This document shows positions 1-6,051 of a stretch of DNA of 8,158 bases, one piece after another; the first letter of the stretch is position 1; each line of letters begins with the position of its first letter. Position numbers and translations under genes: made by a program. The notes below the pieces were generated by a model, which had not been told where the DNA came from, searched no databases, and saw only the letters and a program-made list of their open reading frames with translations. Location of the stretch: assembly GCA_002317115.1 (NCBI GenBank), contig DCIP01000192.1, positions 24,353-32,510 of the forward strand, read 5' to 3'. This stretch comes from Candidatus Scybalocola fimicaballi (GTDB lineage Bacteria > Bacteroidota > Bacteroidia > Bacteroidales > Paludibacteraceae).

Positions 1-455
1 ATAGTTCGCACATCCACAATTGTACCCACAAAATGTAGACGCTCGCCAGCAAGAAGGTGGTTGAAGTCAAGCTCAACCTCATCCTCAGTTATATCAACGA
101 TGACGGCATCGTGTTTCTCACCGTCCTCTGTATTCATAGGAATAATATTGTCGACAAAAAGTTCCTCTTCGTCAATCTCACCGTCGACAAGGAAAGTTGA
201 TTTTGGTACTGTCACCACTTTGTCTTCGTCGTACTCGCCGTAAGCATCCTCACACTCAATGTAGAAATCGAAAGAGTCTCCGGTAGACAATCCCATAAGA
301 TTCTCCTCAAACTTCTCCAAAGCAGCGCCCGTACCACAAGTAAACTTGAATGGCTGGCTCTTCTTAGTCTGCTCCATAAGCTCCTCTTTCTCTCCCTCGT
401 CGCCGACAAAGAGCTGATAGCTAACAGATACGACTGCATTTTTTGATACCTTCAT
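1..455 (-). CDS. slyD: SlyD-type FKBP peptidyl-prolyl cis-trans isomerase (C-terminus beyond left edge)
   Basis: The protein should catalyse cis-trans isomerisation of prolyl bonds in the cytoplasm and act as a folding chaperone. E. coli SlyD also binds nickel, but its His/Cys-rich metal tail lies outside what is visible here. The 151 visible residues begin MKVSKNAVVSVSYQLFVGD. The FKBP half follows, with GTGAALEKFEENLMGLSTGD at about 41-60. Next is AYGEYDEDKVVTVPK at about 71-85, which closely matches E. coli SlyD AYGQYDENLVQRVPK. The inserted IF (chaperone flap) domain spans about 75-125. The return to the FKBP fold is marked by DFNHLLAGERLHFVG (130-144), equivalent to the NHMLAG motif. There is no signal peptide. 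The start is the ATG at 453-455; it has no Shine-Dalgarno sequence but a -7 box 26 nt upstream. It lies 35 nt after the CNNM gene on the same strand, so read-through from that gene is possible. The family identity is firm; the symbol is by similarity. Confidence 0.93.
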   Translation of the reverse strand, partial: MKVSKNAVVSVSYQLFVGDEGEKEELMEQTKKSQPFKFTCGTGAALEKFEENLMGLSTGDSFDFYIECEDAYGEYDEDKVVTVPKSTFLVDGEIDEEELFVDNIIPMNTEDGEKHDAVIVDITEDEVELDFNHLLAGERLHFVGTIVDVRT

Positions 456-481
456 CTATTTATAATTTCGTTAATTGCCCA

Positions 482-489
482 CAAAGATA
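482..489 (-). promoter_or_regulatory. Candidate -7 box of the slyD promoter
   Basis: On the minus strand this reads TATCTTTG, a full match to the Bacteroidetes -7 consensus TAnnTTTG. It sits right after the CNNM stop codon and 26 nt before the slyD ATG. No good TTTG -33 element is seen 19-21 bp upstream, so the promoter may be weak or slyD may be partly served by read-through. Confidence 0.5.
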
Positions 490-490
490 A

Positions 491-1588
491 TTAATTTTTA
501 TTCTCTTCCGTACCTTCCAATCCAAGAATGGATTCGAATTCCGCATCTTTCTCGCTAAAGAACTTCTGGCGACGTTTCTCCCACTGATCTATAGCCAACT
601 GCTGCATATCGATTTGAGTGTCGCTCTCATCAGTGATCTCAAGTCCGAGGATAGTTTCAATTACGTCCTCCATCGTGACGATTCCCTCTAATCCGCCATA
701 CTCATCAATCACCATCGCCATGTGCTCCTTGCGCGCGATCATCGTATCGTAGAACGAAAGTATGGACGTATGCTCATAACAGCAAGTGATGGAACGACGG
801 ATCTGCTTAAGCTGCATATTGTCCTTGTCGTTGGCAAGATGGTAGAGCACGTCACTCTTTAGCACAAATCCTGTGATGGTGTCAAGAGATTCCGAATAGA
901 TAGGAATACGTGAGTAACGTTTGAAATCCTTGGTTTTGAAAAACTCCCTAAGCGTCATATCCTCCTGCACAGCCCATACCACAGTACGTGGAGTCATGAT
1001 GTTGCGGATCTTAATCTGACGTAGTTTGATGAGATTAGTGATGATCTTGCTCTCACTTGTGGCAAACACACCCTCCTTCTCACCGATAGAAGTAAGCACC
1101 GCAATCTCCTCACGGCTGACAGTCTGCGTCTCCTTCTTGGCAAAGATCTGAGTCAGTTTTTCAGTGATAATCACAAGAGGGAAAGCAATATAGTAGAGAG
1201 CCTGCACAAAGTAAGCCACAGGGACACAAAGGGTTTTCCAGTAGTTGGAACCGATTGATTTCGGTATGATCTCAGAGAAAACTAAAATAGTGACTGTCAG
1301 ACCGGCTGATATATATCCGGCGCCGGCGCTATCGCTACCGAACAACTCATTCCCCTGCATACCCACAGCTGAGGCTCCCATTGTGTTGGCAATAGTGTTG
1401 ACAGAAAGGATGGCCGAAATAGGTCGGCTCATATTATCCTTCAAACTCTTTAATAATTTTCCCCCTTTGCTTTTTGTAGCTAACGTCTCCGCATAAGGAA
1501 TGGTAGTAGAGAACATCACCGACTCGGAAATCGAGCACAGGAACGAGATGAATACAGTCAGAAAGAGATATAATATCAGTAAAAACAT
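491..1588 (-). CDS. CNNM/CorB-type transmembrane protein with CBS pair (DUF21 family, hemolysin-related)
   Basis: This is an inner-membrane protein of the CNNM/CorB/CorC group, whose members are linked to Mg2+ (or Co2+) efflux. Older annotations call it a hemolysin. The 365 residues begin with a hydrophobic helix (about 1-25). More membrane segments follow at about 56-76, 95-112 and 121-145. The DUF21 signatures NTIANTMGASAVG (64-76) and SEIIPKSIG (105-113) are both present. A cytoplasmic linker then leads to two CBS domains at about 195-252 and 262-318, starting with NIMTPRTVVW and ending with DEYGGLEGIVTMEDV (295-309). The CorC_HlyC domain found at the C-terminus of longer relatives is absent; the protein ends in a charged tail of about 45 residues. 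The start is fixed by an in-frame TAG nine bases before the ATG. The ion transported cannot be read from the sequence. Confidence 0.92.
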   Translation of the reverse strand: MFLLILYLFLTVFISFLCSISESVMFSTTIPYAETLATKSKGGKLLKSLKDNMSRPISAILSVNTIANTMGASAVGMQGNELFGSDSAGAGYISAGLTVTILVFSEIIPKSIGSNYWKTLCVPVAYFVQALYYIAFPLVIITEKLTQIFAKKETQTVSREEIAVLTSIGEKEGVFATSESKIITNLIKLRQIKIRNIMTPRTVVWAVQEDMTLREFFKTKDFKRYSRIPIYSESLDTITGFVLKSDVLYHLANDKDNMQLKQIRRSITCCYEHTSILSFYDTMIARKEHMAMVIDEYGGLEGIVTMEDVIETILGLEITDESDTQIDMQQLAIDQWEKRRQKFFSEKDAEFESILGLEGTEENKN

Positions 1589-1619
1589 GATTATCTATTT
1601 TGTCTAAAGAATATGACCA

Positions 1620-1627
1620 CAAAAATA
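1620..1627 (-). promoter_or_regulatory. Candidate -7 box of the CNNM gene promoter
   Basis: On the minus strand this reads TATTTTTG, matching TAnnTTTG, 31 nt before the start codon. The best -33 candidate is TTTA at a 20-bp spacing, in the T-run of the terminator hairpin upstream. This places the end of one transcription unit against the start of the next. Confidence 0.45.
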
Positions 1628-1648
1628 CAAAAATGTAGTGGATTTCAT

Positions 1649-1678
1649 AAAAAAAGAGACGCGGATTACCACGTCTCT
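1649..1678 (-). terminator. Rho-independent terminator (minus strand)
   Basis: On the minus strand AGAGACG (1672-1678) pairs with CGTCTCT (1655-1661). After one mismatch, GG/CC pairs inside it around a 4-nt loop. A run of T follows at once (1649-1655). It lies about 270 nt after the ATPase stop codon and just before the CNNM promoter, so it could end the ATPase transcript or an unidentified small RNA. On the plus strand there is no T-run. From memory, the AGAGACG core resembles palindromes repeated in Bacteroides-type genomes; that was not checked. Confidence 0.7.
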
Positions 1679-1944
1679 ATATATGTCCCTATACCTTTTG
1701 TATTTTCAATGTGTGATTGGGAATTTTGGATTTCTCCAGTTTTCGGAGAGCAATTACGGAAACCCGTAATGCTCTACAAAAACGCGTGTGTTTTTCTATA
1801 TATACCCTATTACAAAAATCAAATGGTATTAAAAGGTTGAAAGGTTGTCTTTGTTTTTCGGGTGCAAATTTCCACTTTTTTTACTTTTTATCCAAATAAT
1901 AAAACATTTTATACAACATGGTTTTTTAGCAATATTCTTGTGTT
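1679..1944. other. Non-coding intergenic stretch with several hairpins
   Basis: No credible protein gene is seen on either strand between the ATPase stop and the terminator. There are two overlapping hairpins: TCTCC/GGAGA (1733-1737 with 1745-1749), and a longer one at 1747-1775. An AT-rich pair AAAAAC/GTTTTT lies around 1778-1795. Two similar pieces, TCTATATATGTCCCTATACC (1676-1695) and TCTATATATACCCTATTAC (1795-1813), form an imperfect direct repeat about 119 bp apart. The stretch is AT-rich. It could be a long 3' UTR of the ATPase gene, or a small RNA ending at the minus-strand terminator. No promoter of its own was found. Confidence 0.5.
1747..1775. repeat. Strong hairpin (12 bp with one bulge)
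   Basis: AGAGC (1747-1751) pairs with GCTCT (1771-1775), and ATTACGG (1753-1759) pairs with CCGTAAT (1764-1770). The loop is 4 nt (AAAC) and one A (1752) is bulged. No T-run follows on either strand, so it is not a plain terminator. It shares three bases with the neighbouring TCTCC/GGAGA hairpin, so both cannot form fully at once. Confidence 0.7.
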
Positions 1945-3141
1945 TTAATAGGTCATTCCGACAAGCCATATTGGCAATTTCTTACCGATTGGGAACTCCA
2001 TAGAATCAGCAAGAACATACGAATTTGGAACATCTGCTATCTGATCAAAAGACTTTCTTTCTCCTCCCACTTCAAAAGTAAACTTCCCGTCTACCTTAAA
2101 ATCCCCAGTTGTATTTCCATACTCAACAATATGATTTACACTTAGTTGATTAACAACAAAGCATTCTCTAAGCGTTCCTACAGGGCAATTCACCCCTAAC
2201 GAATTAAGCATATTGGTATTATGAATGTAAATTTTATCTGGTTTCTGCATTTTCGAGACCGACCTATTGTCAGTATAAAGAAGATGGATAAGTTCAGTCT
2301 TCTGCATACTATTTAAATAATTAAGAACAGTCACCTTGCTTAACTCAAGATACGAAGCAAGTTTAGCTATATTCACCTCATAAGGAACGTTGCCCGCTAA
2401 AAAAAGCAACATGGCTTTTAACTTTCGTATATAAGCAGCATCTACTTGACAGAACTGGATCAATTCCTGTTCTATGATAAAATTAATGACATTCTCTATT
2501 CTGCTATAATACTCCGTTTCATCCCCATCATAGAAAGGATAATACCCTACCCTTAAATACTCCTCAAACATTTGTTGTGGACGACATACTGCATTGACTT
2601 TATCACAAATGTCGTCGGCATTTTGAAGTATCTCATTCAATGTGTATACAGGAAACTGAATGCCTTTATAGAATTGTAGGAATTCACGAAAAGACAAACC
2701 TTCCATAGTATACGAAAGGACTCTACGCGACAAATCCGCATCGGCATTAAGAATCTGAATCAATGACGAACCAGTAAATGTGATCTTCATATTTGGATAA
2801 AGATCTATAATCTCTTTTATTTCCTGACTCCATGTAGGATATTTGTGAACCTCATCCAAAAAGAGGTGTTTGCCTCCCATCAAATGAAACTTTTCTGCAA
2901 GTGCTAAAAGCGAATTGCTAGAGAAATAGATGCTATCCATCACACAATATAAAGCTTCTCCTGCATTCTCACCATAAGTTTTACGTATGTATTGTCGCAT
3001 TAATGTAGTTTTTCCTACTCCACGAGAACCCTTAATGGCGACTAATTGTTTCGACCAATTTACTCTATTTATCATATCGCGTACAATATTCATATTTGTC
3101 TGCGATATAAACATTTTATGCTTTTTAAAAAGTGTTTCCAT
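1945..3141 (-). CDS. AAA_14/DUF4143-type P-loop ATPase of unknown function
   Basis: This 398-residue cytoplasmic protein belongs to the predicted AAA+ ATPases with an N-terminal AAA_14 domain and a C-terminal DUF4143 domain. The family is large and multi-copy in Bacteroidetes and archaea, and its physiological role is not settled. Visible motifs are Walker A GSRGVGKTT (38-46), Walker B HLFLDEVH (92-99), sensor-1-like TFTGSS (121-126) and the family motif MEGLSFREFLQFY (146-158). A winged-helix-like segment, NIAKLASYLELSKVTVLNYL, lies at about 257-276. The C-terminus has GDFKVDGKFTFEVGG (346-360), which recalls the nuclease-like D...E-V-x core of DUF4143 but ends in G-G where a lysine is usual, so it is probably not a working nuclease. 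The start is set by a TGA two codons before the ATG and a consensus promoter 30 nt upstream. The gene is visibly more AT-rich than glnN or the CNNM gene and stands alone, which suggests horizontal transfer. No partner gene is seen. Confidence 0.88.
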   Translation of the reverse strand: METLFKKHKMFISQTNMNIVRDMINRVNWSKQLVAIKGSRGVGKTTLMRQYIRKTYGENAGEALYCVMDSIYFSSNSLLALAEKFHLMGGKHLFLDEVHKYPTWSQEIKEIIDLYPNMKITFTGSSLIQILNADADLSRRVLSYTMEGLSFREFLQFYKGIQFPVYTLNEILQNADDICDKVNAVCRPQQMFEEYLRVGYYPFYDGDETEYYSRIENVINFIIEQELIQFCQVDAAYIRKLKAMLLFLAGNVPYEVNIAKLASYLELSKVTVLNYLNSMQKTELIHLLYTDNRSVSKMQKPDKIYIHNTNMLNSLGVNCPVGTLRECFVVNQLSVNHIVEYGNTTGDFKVDGKFTFEVGGERKSFDQIADVPNSYVLADSMEFPIGKKLPIWLVGMTY

Positions 3142-3170
3142 AAGTCATTTCCACAATATGATAATGATTG

Positions 3171-3202
3171 CAAATATACAATCGTTCAGTCTACTTACCA
3201 AA
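3171..3202 (-). promoter_or_regulatory. Consensus Bacteroidetes promoter of the ATPase gene
   Basis: On the minus strand the -33 box TTTG (3199-3202) and the -7 box TATATTTG (3171-3178) are separated by exactly 20 bp. The start codon follows 29 nt after the -7 box. The spacer is almost entirely one 20-bp repeat copy (3180-3199), so a protein bound to that repeat would cover the promoter. Confidence 0.8.
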
Positions 3203-3269
3203 AAAGCATAAAAAAAGGTAAGTGCACTGAACGATTTTTGACAAAAAAAGGTAAGTGCACTGAACGATT
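3180..3269. repeat. Three-copy 20-bp repeat cluster at the ATPase promoter
   Basis: The unit GGTAAGTGCACTGAACGATT occurs twice in direct orientation at 3217-3236 and 3250-3269 (copies B and C). A third copy with two mismatches lies inverted at 3180-3199 (copy A). B and C are part of 28-bp exact repeats (3210-3237 and 3243-3270), each beginning with seven A, at a period of 33 bp, about three helical turns. B and C contain the palindrome AGTGCACT; in A this is AGTCTACT, which breaks the symmetry. A and B together form a large inverted repeat with an 11-bp centre of A-rich sequence. A lies in the promoter spacer. The arrangement suggests operator sites, perhaps for the ATPase itself through its winged helix, but that is inference. 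Confidence 0.85.
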
Positions 3270-3283
3270 TGGAATTTTATAAC

Positions 3284-3318
3284 AAAAAAAATCCGCTGAA
3301 CTTGCGTCCAGCGGATTT
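3284..3318 (-). terminator. Rho-independent terminator of glnN
   Basis: On the minus strand a 10-bp stem AAATCCGCTG/CAGCGGATTT (3309-3318 with 3289-3298) with a 10-nt loop is followed by eight T (3284-3291). It begins 27 nt after the glnN stop codon. It isolates the ATPase promoter and repeat cluster from glnN transcription. Confidence 0.9.
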
Positions 3319-3344
3319 ACTTAATATGAATCAGTCAGTATGAA

Positions 3345-5540
3345 TTATCTGATGAACAATAGCTCACGATACTTAGGCAATGTCCACATCTCATCGTCAA
3401 CGATCATCTCAAGCTTGTCGATCTCATAACGGATCTTGTCGAAGAATGGGATCACTGTGTCGTGGTAAGCAACTGCCTTAGCGCGCTCGTCCTCGATCTT
3501 GTTAGCAACCTTTCTTGCCTCGATCATCTCAGCTGTAGATGTCTTGATCTTTGCGATACGCTCTGAAATCTCACGGATTAGATCTGAATCTGTACCTGCA
3601 AGCTTCAAAGCCTCGTCCTTACCGTATACCTGAGTCATCTTGTATACATTGTCAAGAAGCAATGACTGGTAGCGAGTTGCAACTGGGATGATGTTGTTGA
3701 TTGCCATATCGCCTAGCACACGTGCCTCGATCTGGATCTTCTTTGTATATGTCTCCCACTTGATCTCGTTTCTTGCCTCAAGCTCTCTCTTGCTGAATAC
3801 ACCTAGGCTCTCGAACATCTTAACAGACTCTGGAGTTGTGTATGCGTCGTAGATAACTGGAACTGAAGTCTCGCAGTTCAAACCACGCTTAGCTGCCTCA
3901 GCCTTCCACTCATCTGAGTAACCGTTACCGTCGAAACGGATAGCCTTACTCTCCTTGATATACTCCTTGATAACCTCGAACAATGCCTTGTTCTTGCTTG
4001 CTCCTGCAGCGATCTTAGCGTCAACTGCAGCCTTGAACTCCTTAAGCTGAGCAGCCATAGCTGAGTTCAATGCGATCATTGCACAAGCACAGTTTGCTGA
4101 TGAACCTACAGCACGGAACTCGAAACGGTTTCCTGTGAATGCGAATGGTGAAGTACGGTTACGATCTGTGTTATCGATTAGCAACTCAGGAATTGTAGCA
4201 ACTGCAAGCTTCATCTTCTTCTTTGAGTCCATTACGATAGCCTCATCTGAAGTAGCAGCCTCAAGCTTGTCAAGAACAGCTGAGATCTGGCTTCCAAGGA
4301 ATACAGAGATGATTGCTGGTGGTGCCTCGTTTGCTCCTAGACGGTGAGCATTCTGAGCTGTCATTACAGATGCCTTAAGAAGTGCGTTGTTCTTGTAAAC
4401 AGCCATCAAAGCGTTCACTACGAATGTTACGAACTGTAGGTTCTCCTCTGGAGTCTTACCTGGAGTGAACAAACCTACACCTGTGTTTGTACCTAGTGAC
4501 CAGTTGTTGTGCTTACCTGAACCGTTGATTCCAGCGAATGGCTTCTCGTGAAGAAGTACGCGGAAACCGTGCTTACGAGCGATCTTCTCCATGATTGTCA
4601 TGATAAGAAGGTTCTGGTCGTTAGCGAAGTTTGTCTCATTGAAGATTGGAGCCAACTCAAACTGGTTAGGAGCAACCTCGTTGTGGCGTGTCTTCAAAGG
4701 AATATTGTATTTGTAACCCTCAAACTCAAGGTCACGCATGAAAGCCTGAACTCTTGAAGGAATAGCTCCGAAGTAGTGGTCGTCAAGCTGCTGGTTCTTT
4801 GCAGACTCGTGTCCGATCAATGTACGACCTGTAAGTAGCAAGTCTGGACGTGCTGCGTAAAGACCCTCGTCAACCAAGAAGTACTCCTGCTCCCATCCAA
4901 GGTAAGAGAATACCTTCTTTACTGAAGCGTCGAAGTAGTGGCAAACATCAACTGCTGCCTTATCTACAGCACCTAGAGCCTTCAAAAGTGGAGTCTTGTA
5001 GTCAAGCTGCTCACCTGTGTATGAGATAAATACTGTAGGGATACATAGTGTGTCGTCTACAATGAATGCTGGTGACGATGGATCCCATGCTGTATATCCA
5101 CGTGCCTCAAATGTTGAGCGGATACCTCCTGATGGGAATGATGATGCGTCTGGCTCAGCCTGTGCAAGAAGCTTTCCTGAGAACTCCTCGATAACTGCAC
5201 CACCAGGCATTCCAGCGTACTCAATGAATGAGTCGTGCTTCTCTGCTGTTCCCTCTGTTAGAGGCTGGAACCAGTGTGTATAGTGAGTGGCACCCATTTC
5301 CATTGCCCAGCTCTTCATACCTGCTGCAACACCGTTTGCGATTGTACGGTCTAGGGTTTCACCATTGTCGATTGCCTTTGTTAGGATCTTGTAAGTCTCT
5401 TTTGAAAGATACTTGATCATCTTCTCACGGTTGAATACATACTTTCCGTAGTACTCAGATGTCATCCCTTCTGGAGATGTCACTGCAAGCGCTTTCTTCT
5501 TGAAAGCCTCGCTAACAACTTTGAATCTCAAGTTTGACAT
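3345..5540 (-). CDS. glnN: Type III glutamine synthetase (GlnN)
   Basis: This enzyme joins ammonium to glutamate using ATP to give glutamine, the central step of nitrogen assimilation; it acts in the cytoplasm as a large oligomer (a dodecamer in Bacteroides). At 731 residues it has the usual GSIII length, far longer than the roughly 470 residues of GSI. GSIII-specific stretches include the N-terminal region EYAGMPGGAVIEEFSGKL (107-124). Active-site and substrate motifs are WEQEYFLVD (216-224), RHNEVAPNQFELAP (285-298), KPFAGINGSGKHNNWSLG (333-350) and DRNRTSPFAFTGNRFEFR (459-476). These carry the metal-binding glutamates, the ammonium/glutamate loop and the nucleotide-binding arginines of the family. 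A helical C-terminal region of about 200 residues follows. The start is supported by an in-frame TGA 36 nt upstream of the ATG. Reading is intact to TAA at 3345. It is a single-gene unit with its own leader and terminator; control could act through the structured leader. Confidence 0.97.
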   Translation of the reverse strand: MSNLRFKVVSEAFKKKALAVTSPEGMTSEYYGKYVFNREKMIKYLSKETYKILTKAIDNGETLDRTIANGVAAGMKSWAMEMGATHYTHWFQPLTEGTAEKHDSFIEYAGMPGGAVIEEFSGKLLAQAEPDASSFPSGGIRSTFEARGYTAWDPSSPAFIVDDTLCIPTVFISYTGEQLDYKTPLLKALGAVDKAAVDVCHYFDASVKKVFSYLGWEQEYFLVDEGLYAARPDLLLTGRTLIGHESAKNQQLDDHYFGAIPSRVQAFMRDLEFEGYKYNIPLKTRHNEVAPNQFELAPIFNETNFANDQNLLIMTIMEKIARKHGFRVLLHEKPFAGINGSGKHNNWSLGTNTGVGLFTPGKTPEENLQFVTFVVNALMAVYKNNALLKASVMTAQNAHRLGANEAPPAIISVFLGSQISAVLDKLEAATSDEAIVMDSKKKMKLAVATIPELLIDNTDRNRTSPFAFTGNRFEFRAVGSSANCACAMIALNSAMAAQLKEFKAAVDAKIAAGASKNKALFEVIKEYIKESKAIRFDGNGYSDEWKAEAAKRGLNCETSVPVIYDAYTTPESVKMFESLGVFSKRELEARNEIKWETYTKKIQIEARVLGDMAINNIIPVATRYQSLLLDNVYKMTQVYGKDEALKLAGTDSDLIREISERIAKIKTSTAEMIEARKVANKIEDERAKAVAYHDTVIPFFDKIRYEIDKLEMIVDDEMWTLPKYRELLFIR

Positions 5541-5579
5541 AATGATTCTTGTTTTATAAGTTATTACTATTTTTCAAAA

Positions 5580-5667
5580 TTTCCATTGGAAGGAAAATTC
5601 TTCGTTTTTGCTTAGAAAAGACCATTTTTTACTTCCATTGGAAGCGGAAATGGTTCTTTTTCCTTCC
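5580..5667 (-). promoter_or_regulatory. Structured glnN leader with two palindromes and competing stems
   Basis: The leader lies between the -7 box and the glnN start. On the minus strand it contains CTTCCAATGGAAG (5632-5644) and TTCCAATGGAA (5581-5591), each a near-perfect palindrome, 52 bp apart. Outer arms GGAAGGAAAA (5658-5667) and TTTTCCTTCC (5588-5597) can form a 10-bp stem. It encloses ACCATTT/AAATGGT (5648-5654 with 5621-5627) and the first small hairpin. The outer arm overlaps the second palindrome, so the long stem and the second hairpin exclude each other. This could be an RNA switch or a pair of operators. No known riboswitch class is recognised. Confidence 0.6.
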
Positions 5668-5674
5668 GACAATG

Positions 5675-5682
5675 CAAAGTTA
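5675..5682 (-). promoter_or_regulatory. Candidate -7 box of the glnN promoter
   Basis: On the minus strand this reads TAACTTTG, matching TAnnTTTG. No clear TTTG is seen 19-21 bp upstream, which would fit a promoter that needs an activator. It lies 134 nt before the glnN start, much farther than in the other genes here. No TAnnTTTG was found closer to the start, so a leader of roughly 125 nt is likely. Confidence 0.5.
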
Positions 5683-5776
5683 AGCAAGAATTTGCTCTCT
5701 CCTAACTAAATAATGTTAAAATCGACACTTTTTTAAACCTAAATTCAAATTGTCATAAAACATAGTTAAAATTCTT

Positions 5777-5815
5777 CAAATTGTAAGGTTTCAAGCTTTC
5801 AATCCTTACAATTTG
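5777..5815. repeat. Perfect 12-bp inverted repeat in the divergent intergenic region
   Basis: CAAATTGTAAGG (5777-5788) and CCTTACAATTTG (5804-5815) are exact reverse complements around a 15-nt loop. No T-run follows on either strand, and the genes on both sides point away from it, so a terminator role is unlikely. It lies about 95 bp upstream of the glnN -7 box and 180 bp upstream of the GH30 -33 box. An operator or part of an unknown RNA are both possible. The rest of 5683-5953 is AT-rich; apart from a 12-bp palindrome TTTTAATTAAAA (5894-5905) nothing else was recognised. Confidence 0.75.
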
Positions 5816-5953
5816 ATACACGTATAGAGAACCCACGTCGCATACTATTTCATAATGCTACTTTTCGACGCAATTCGCACCCATTTTGTCACGTTTTAAT
5901 TAAAATATGATGCTTTTTGATTGCATTTTACCAAATTATCGCTTTGACATTTT

Positions 5954-5989
5954 GTCAACGTTAACGCTGACGTTGACGTTAACATTAAC
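5954..5989. repeat. Degenerate hexamer tandem array upstream of the GH30 promoter
   Basis: Six contiguous hexamers read GTCAAC, GTTAAC, GCTGAC, GTTGAC, GTTAAC, ATTAAC, with consensus GTTRAC. Because the unit is nearly self-complementary, the array also contains inverted repeats such as GTCAACGT/ACGTTGAC (5954-5961 with 5970-5977). It ends four bases before the -33 box of the GH30 promoter, the usual place for an activator site. Which regulator binds cannot be told. Confidence 0.65.
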
Positions 5990-5993
5990 ATCA

Positions 5994-6025
5994 TTTGCAA
6001 ATTCCATCTTATTATTCTACTTTTG
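5994..6025 (+). promoter_or_regulatory. Consensus Bacteroidetes promoter of the GH30 gene
   Basis: The -33 box TTTG (5994-5997) and the -7 box TACTTTTG (6018-6025) are 20 bp apart, the same geometry as at the ATPase gene. The start codon is 26 nt after the -7 box, which gives a leader of about 20 nt. No Shine-Dalgarno sequence is present; the leader is A/T-rich. Confidence 0.8.
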
Positions 6026-6051
6026 CCATACTACATATTTAAAATAAACAC

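Noticed and set aside
212..439. A 75-codon minus-strand frame beginning inside the slyD start region.
   Set aside because: It is the shifted frame of slyD. The correct frame starts at 455 and gives the SlyD motifs.
1613..1899. Two overlapping plus-strand frames of 60-75 codons in the intergenic stretch.
   Set aside because: They run through the terminator and hairpins, lack a TAnnTTTG box at a suitable distance and resemble no protein family.
3210..3270. Possible CRISPR array from the two 28-bp exact repeats.
   Set aside because: Only two direct copies with a 5-bp gap, so there is no room for spacers, and no cas genes are present.
3046..3282. Plus-strand reading frame antisense to the ATPase start, in which the 33-bp repeat encodes KKGKCTERF twice.
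   Set aside because: The frame overlaps the ATPase coding strand and its promoter and has no plus-strand promoter box. The peptide repeat follows simply from a repeat period divisible by three.
5777..5815. Terminator for a gene in the divergent region.
   Set aside because: No T-run follows on either strand and no gene ends here.
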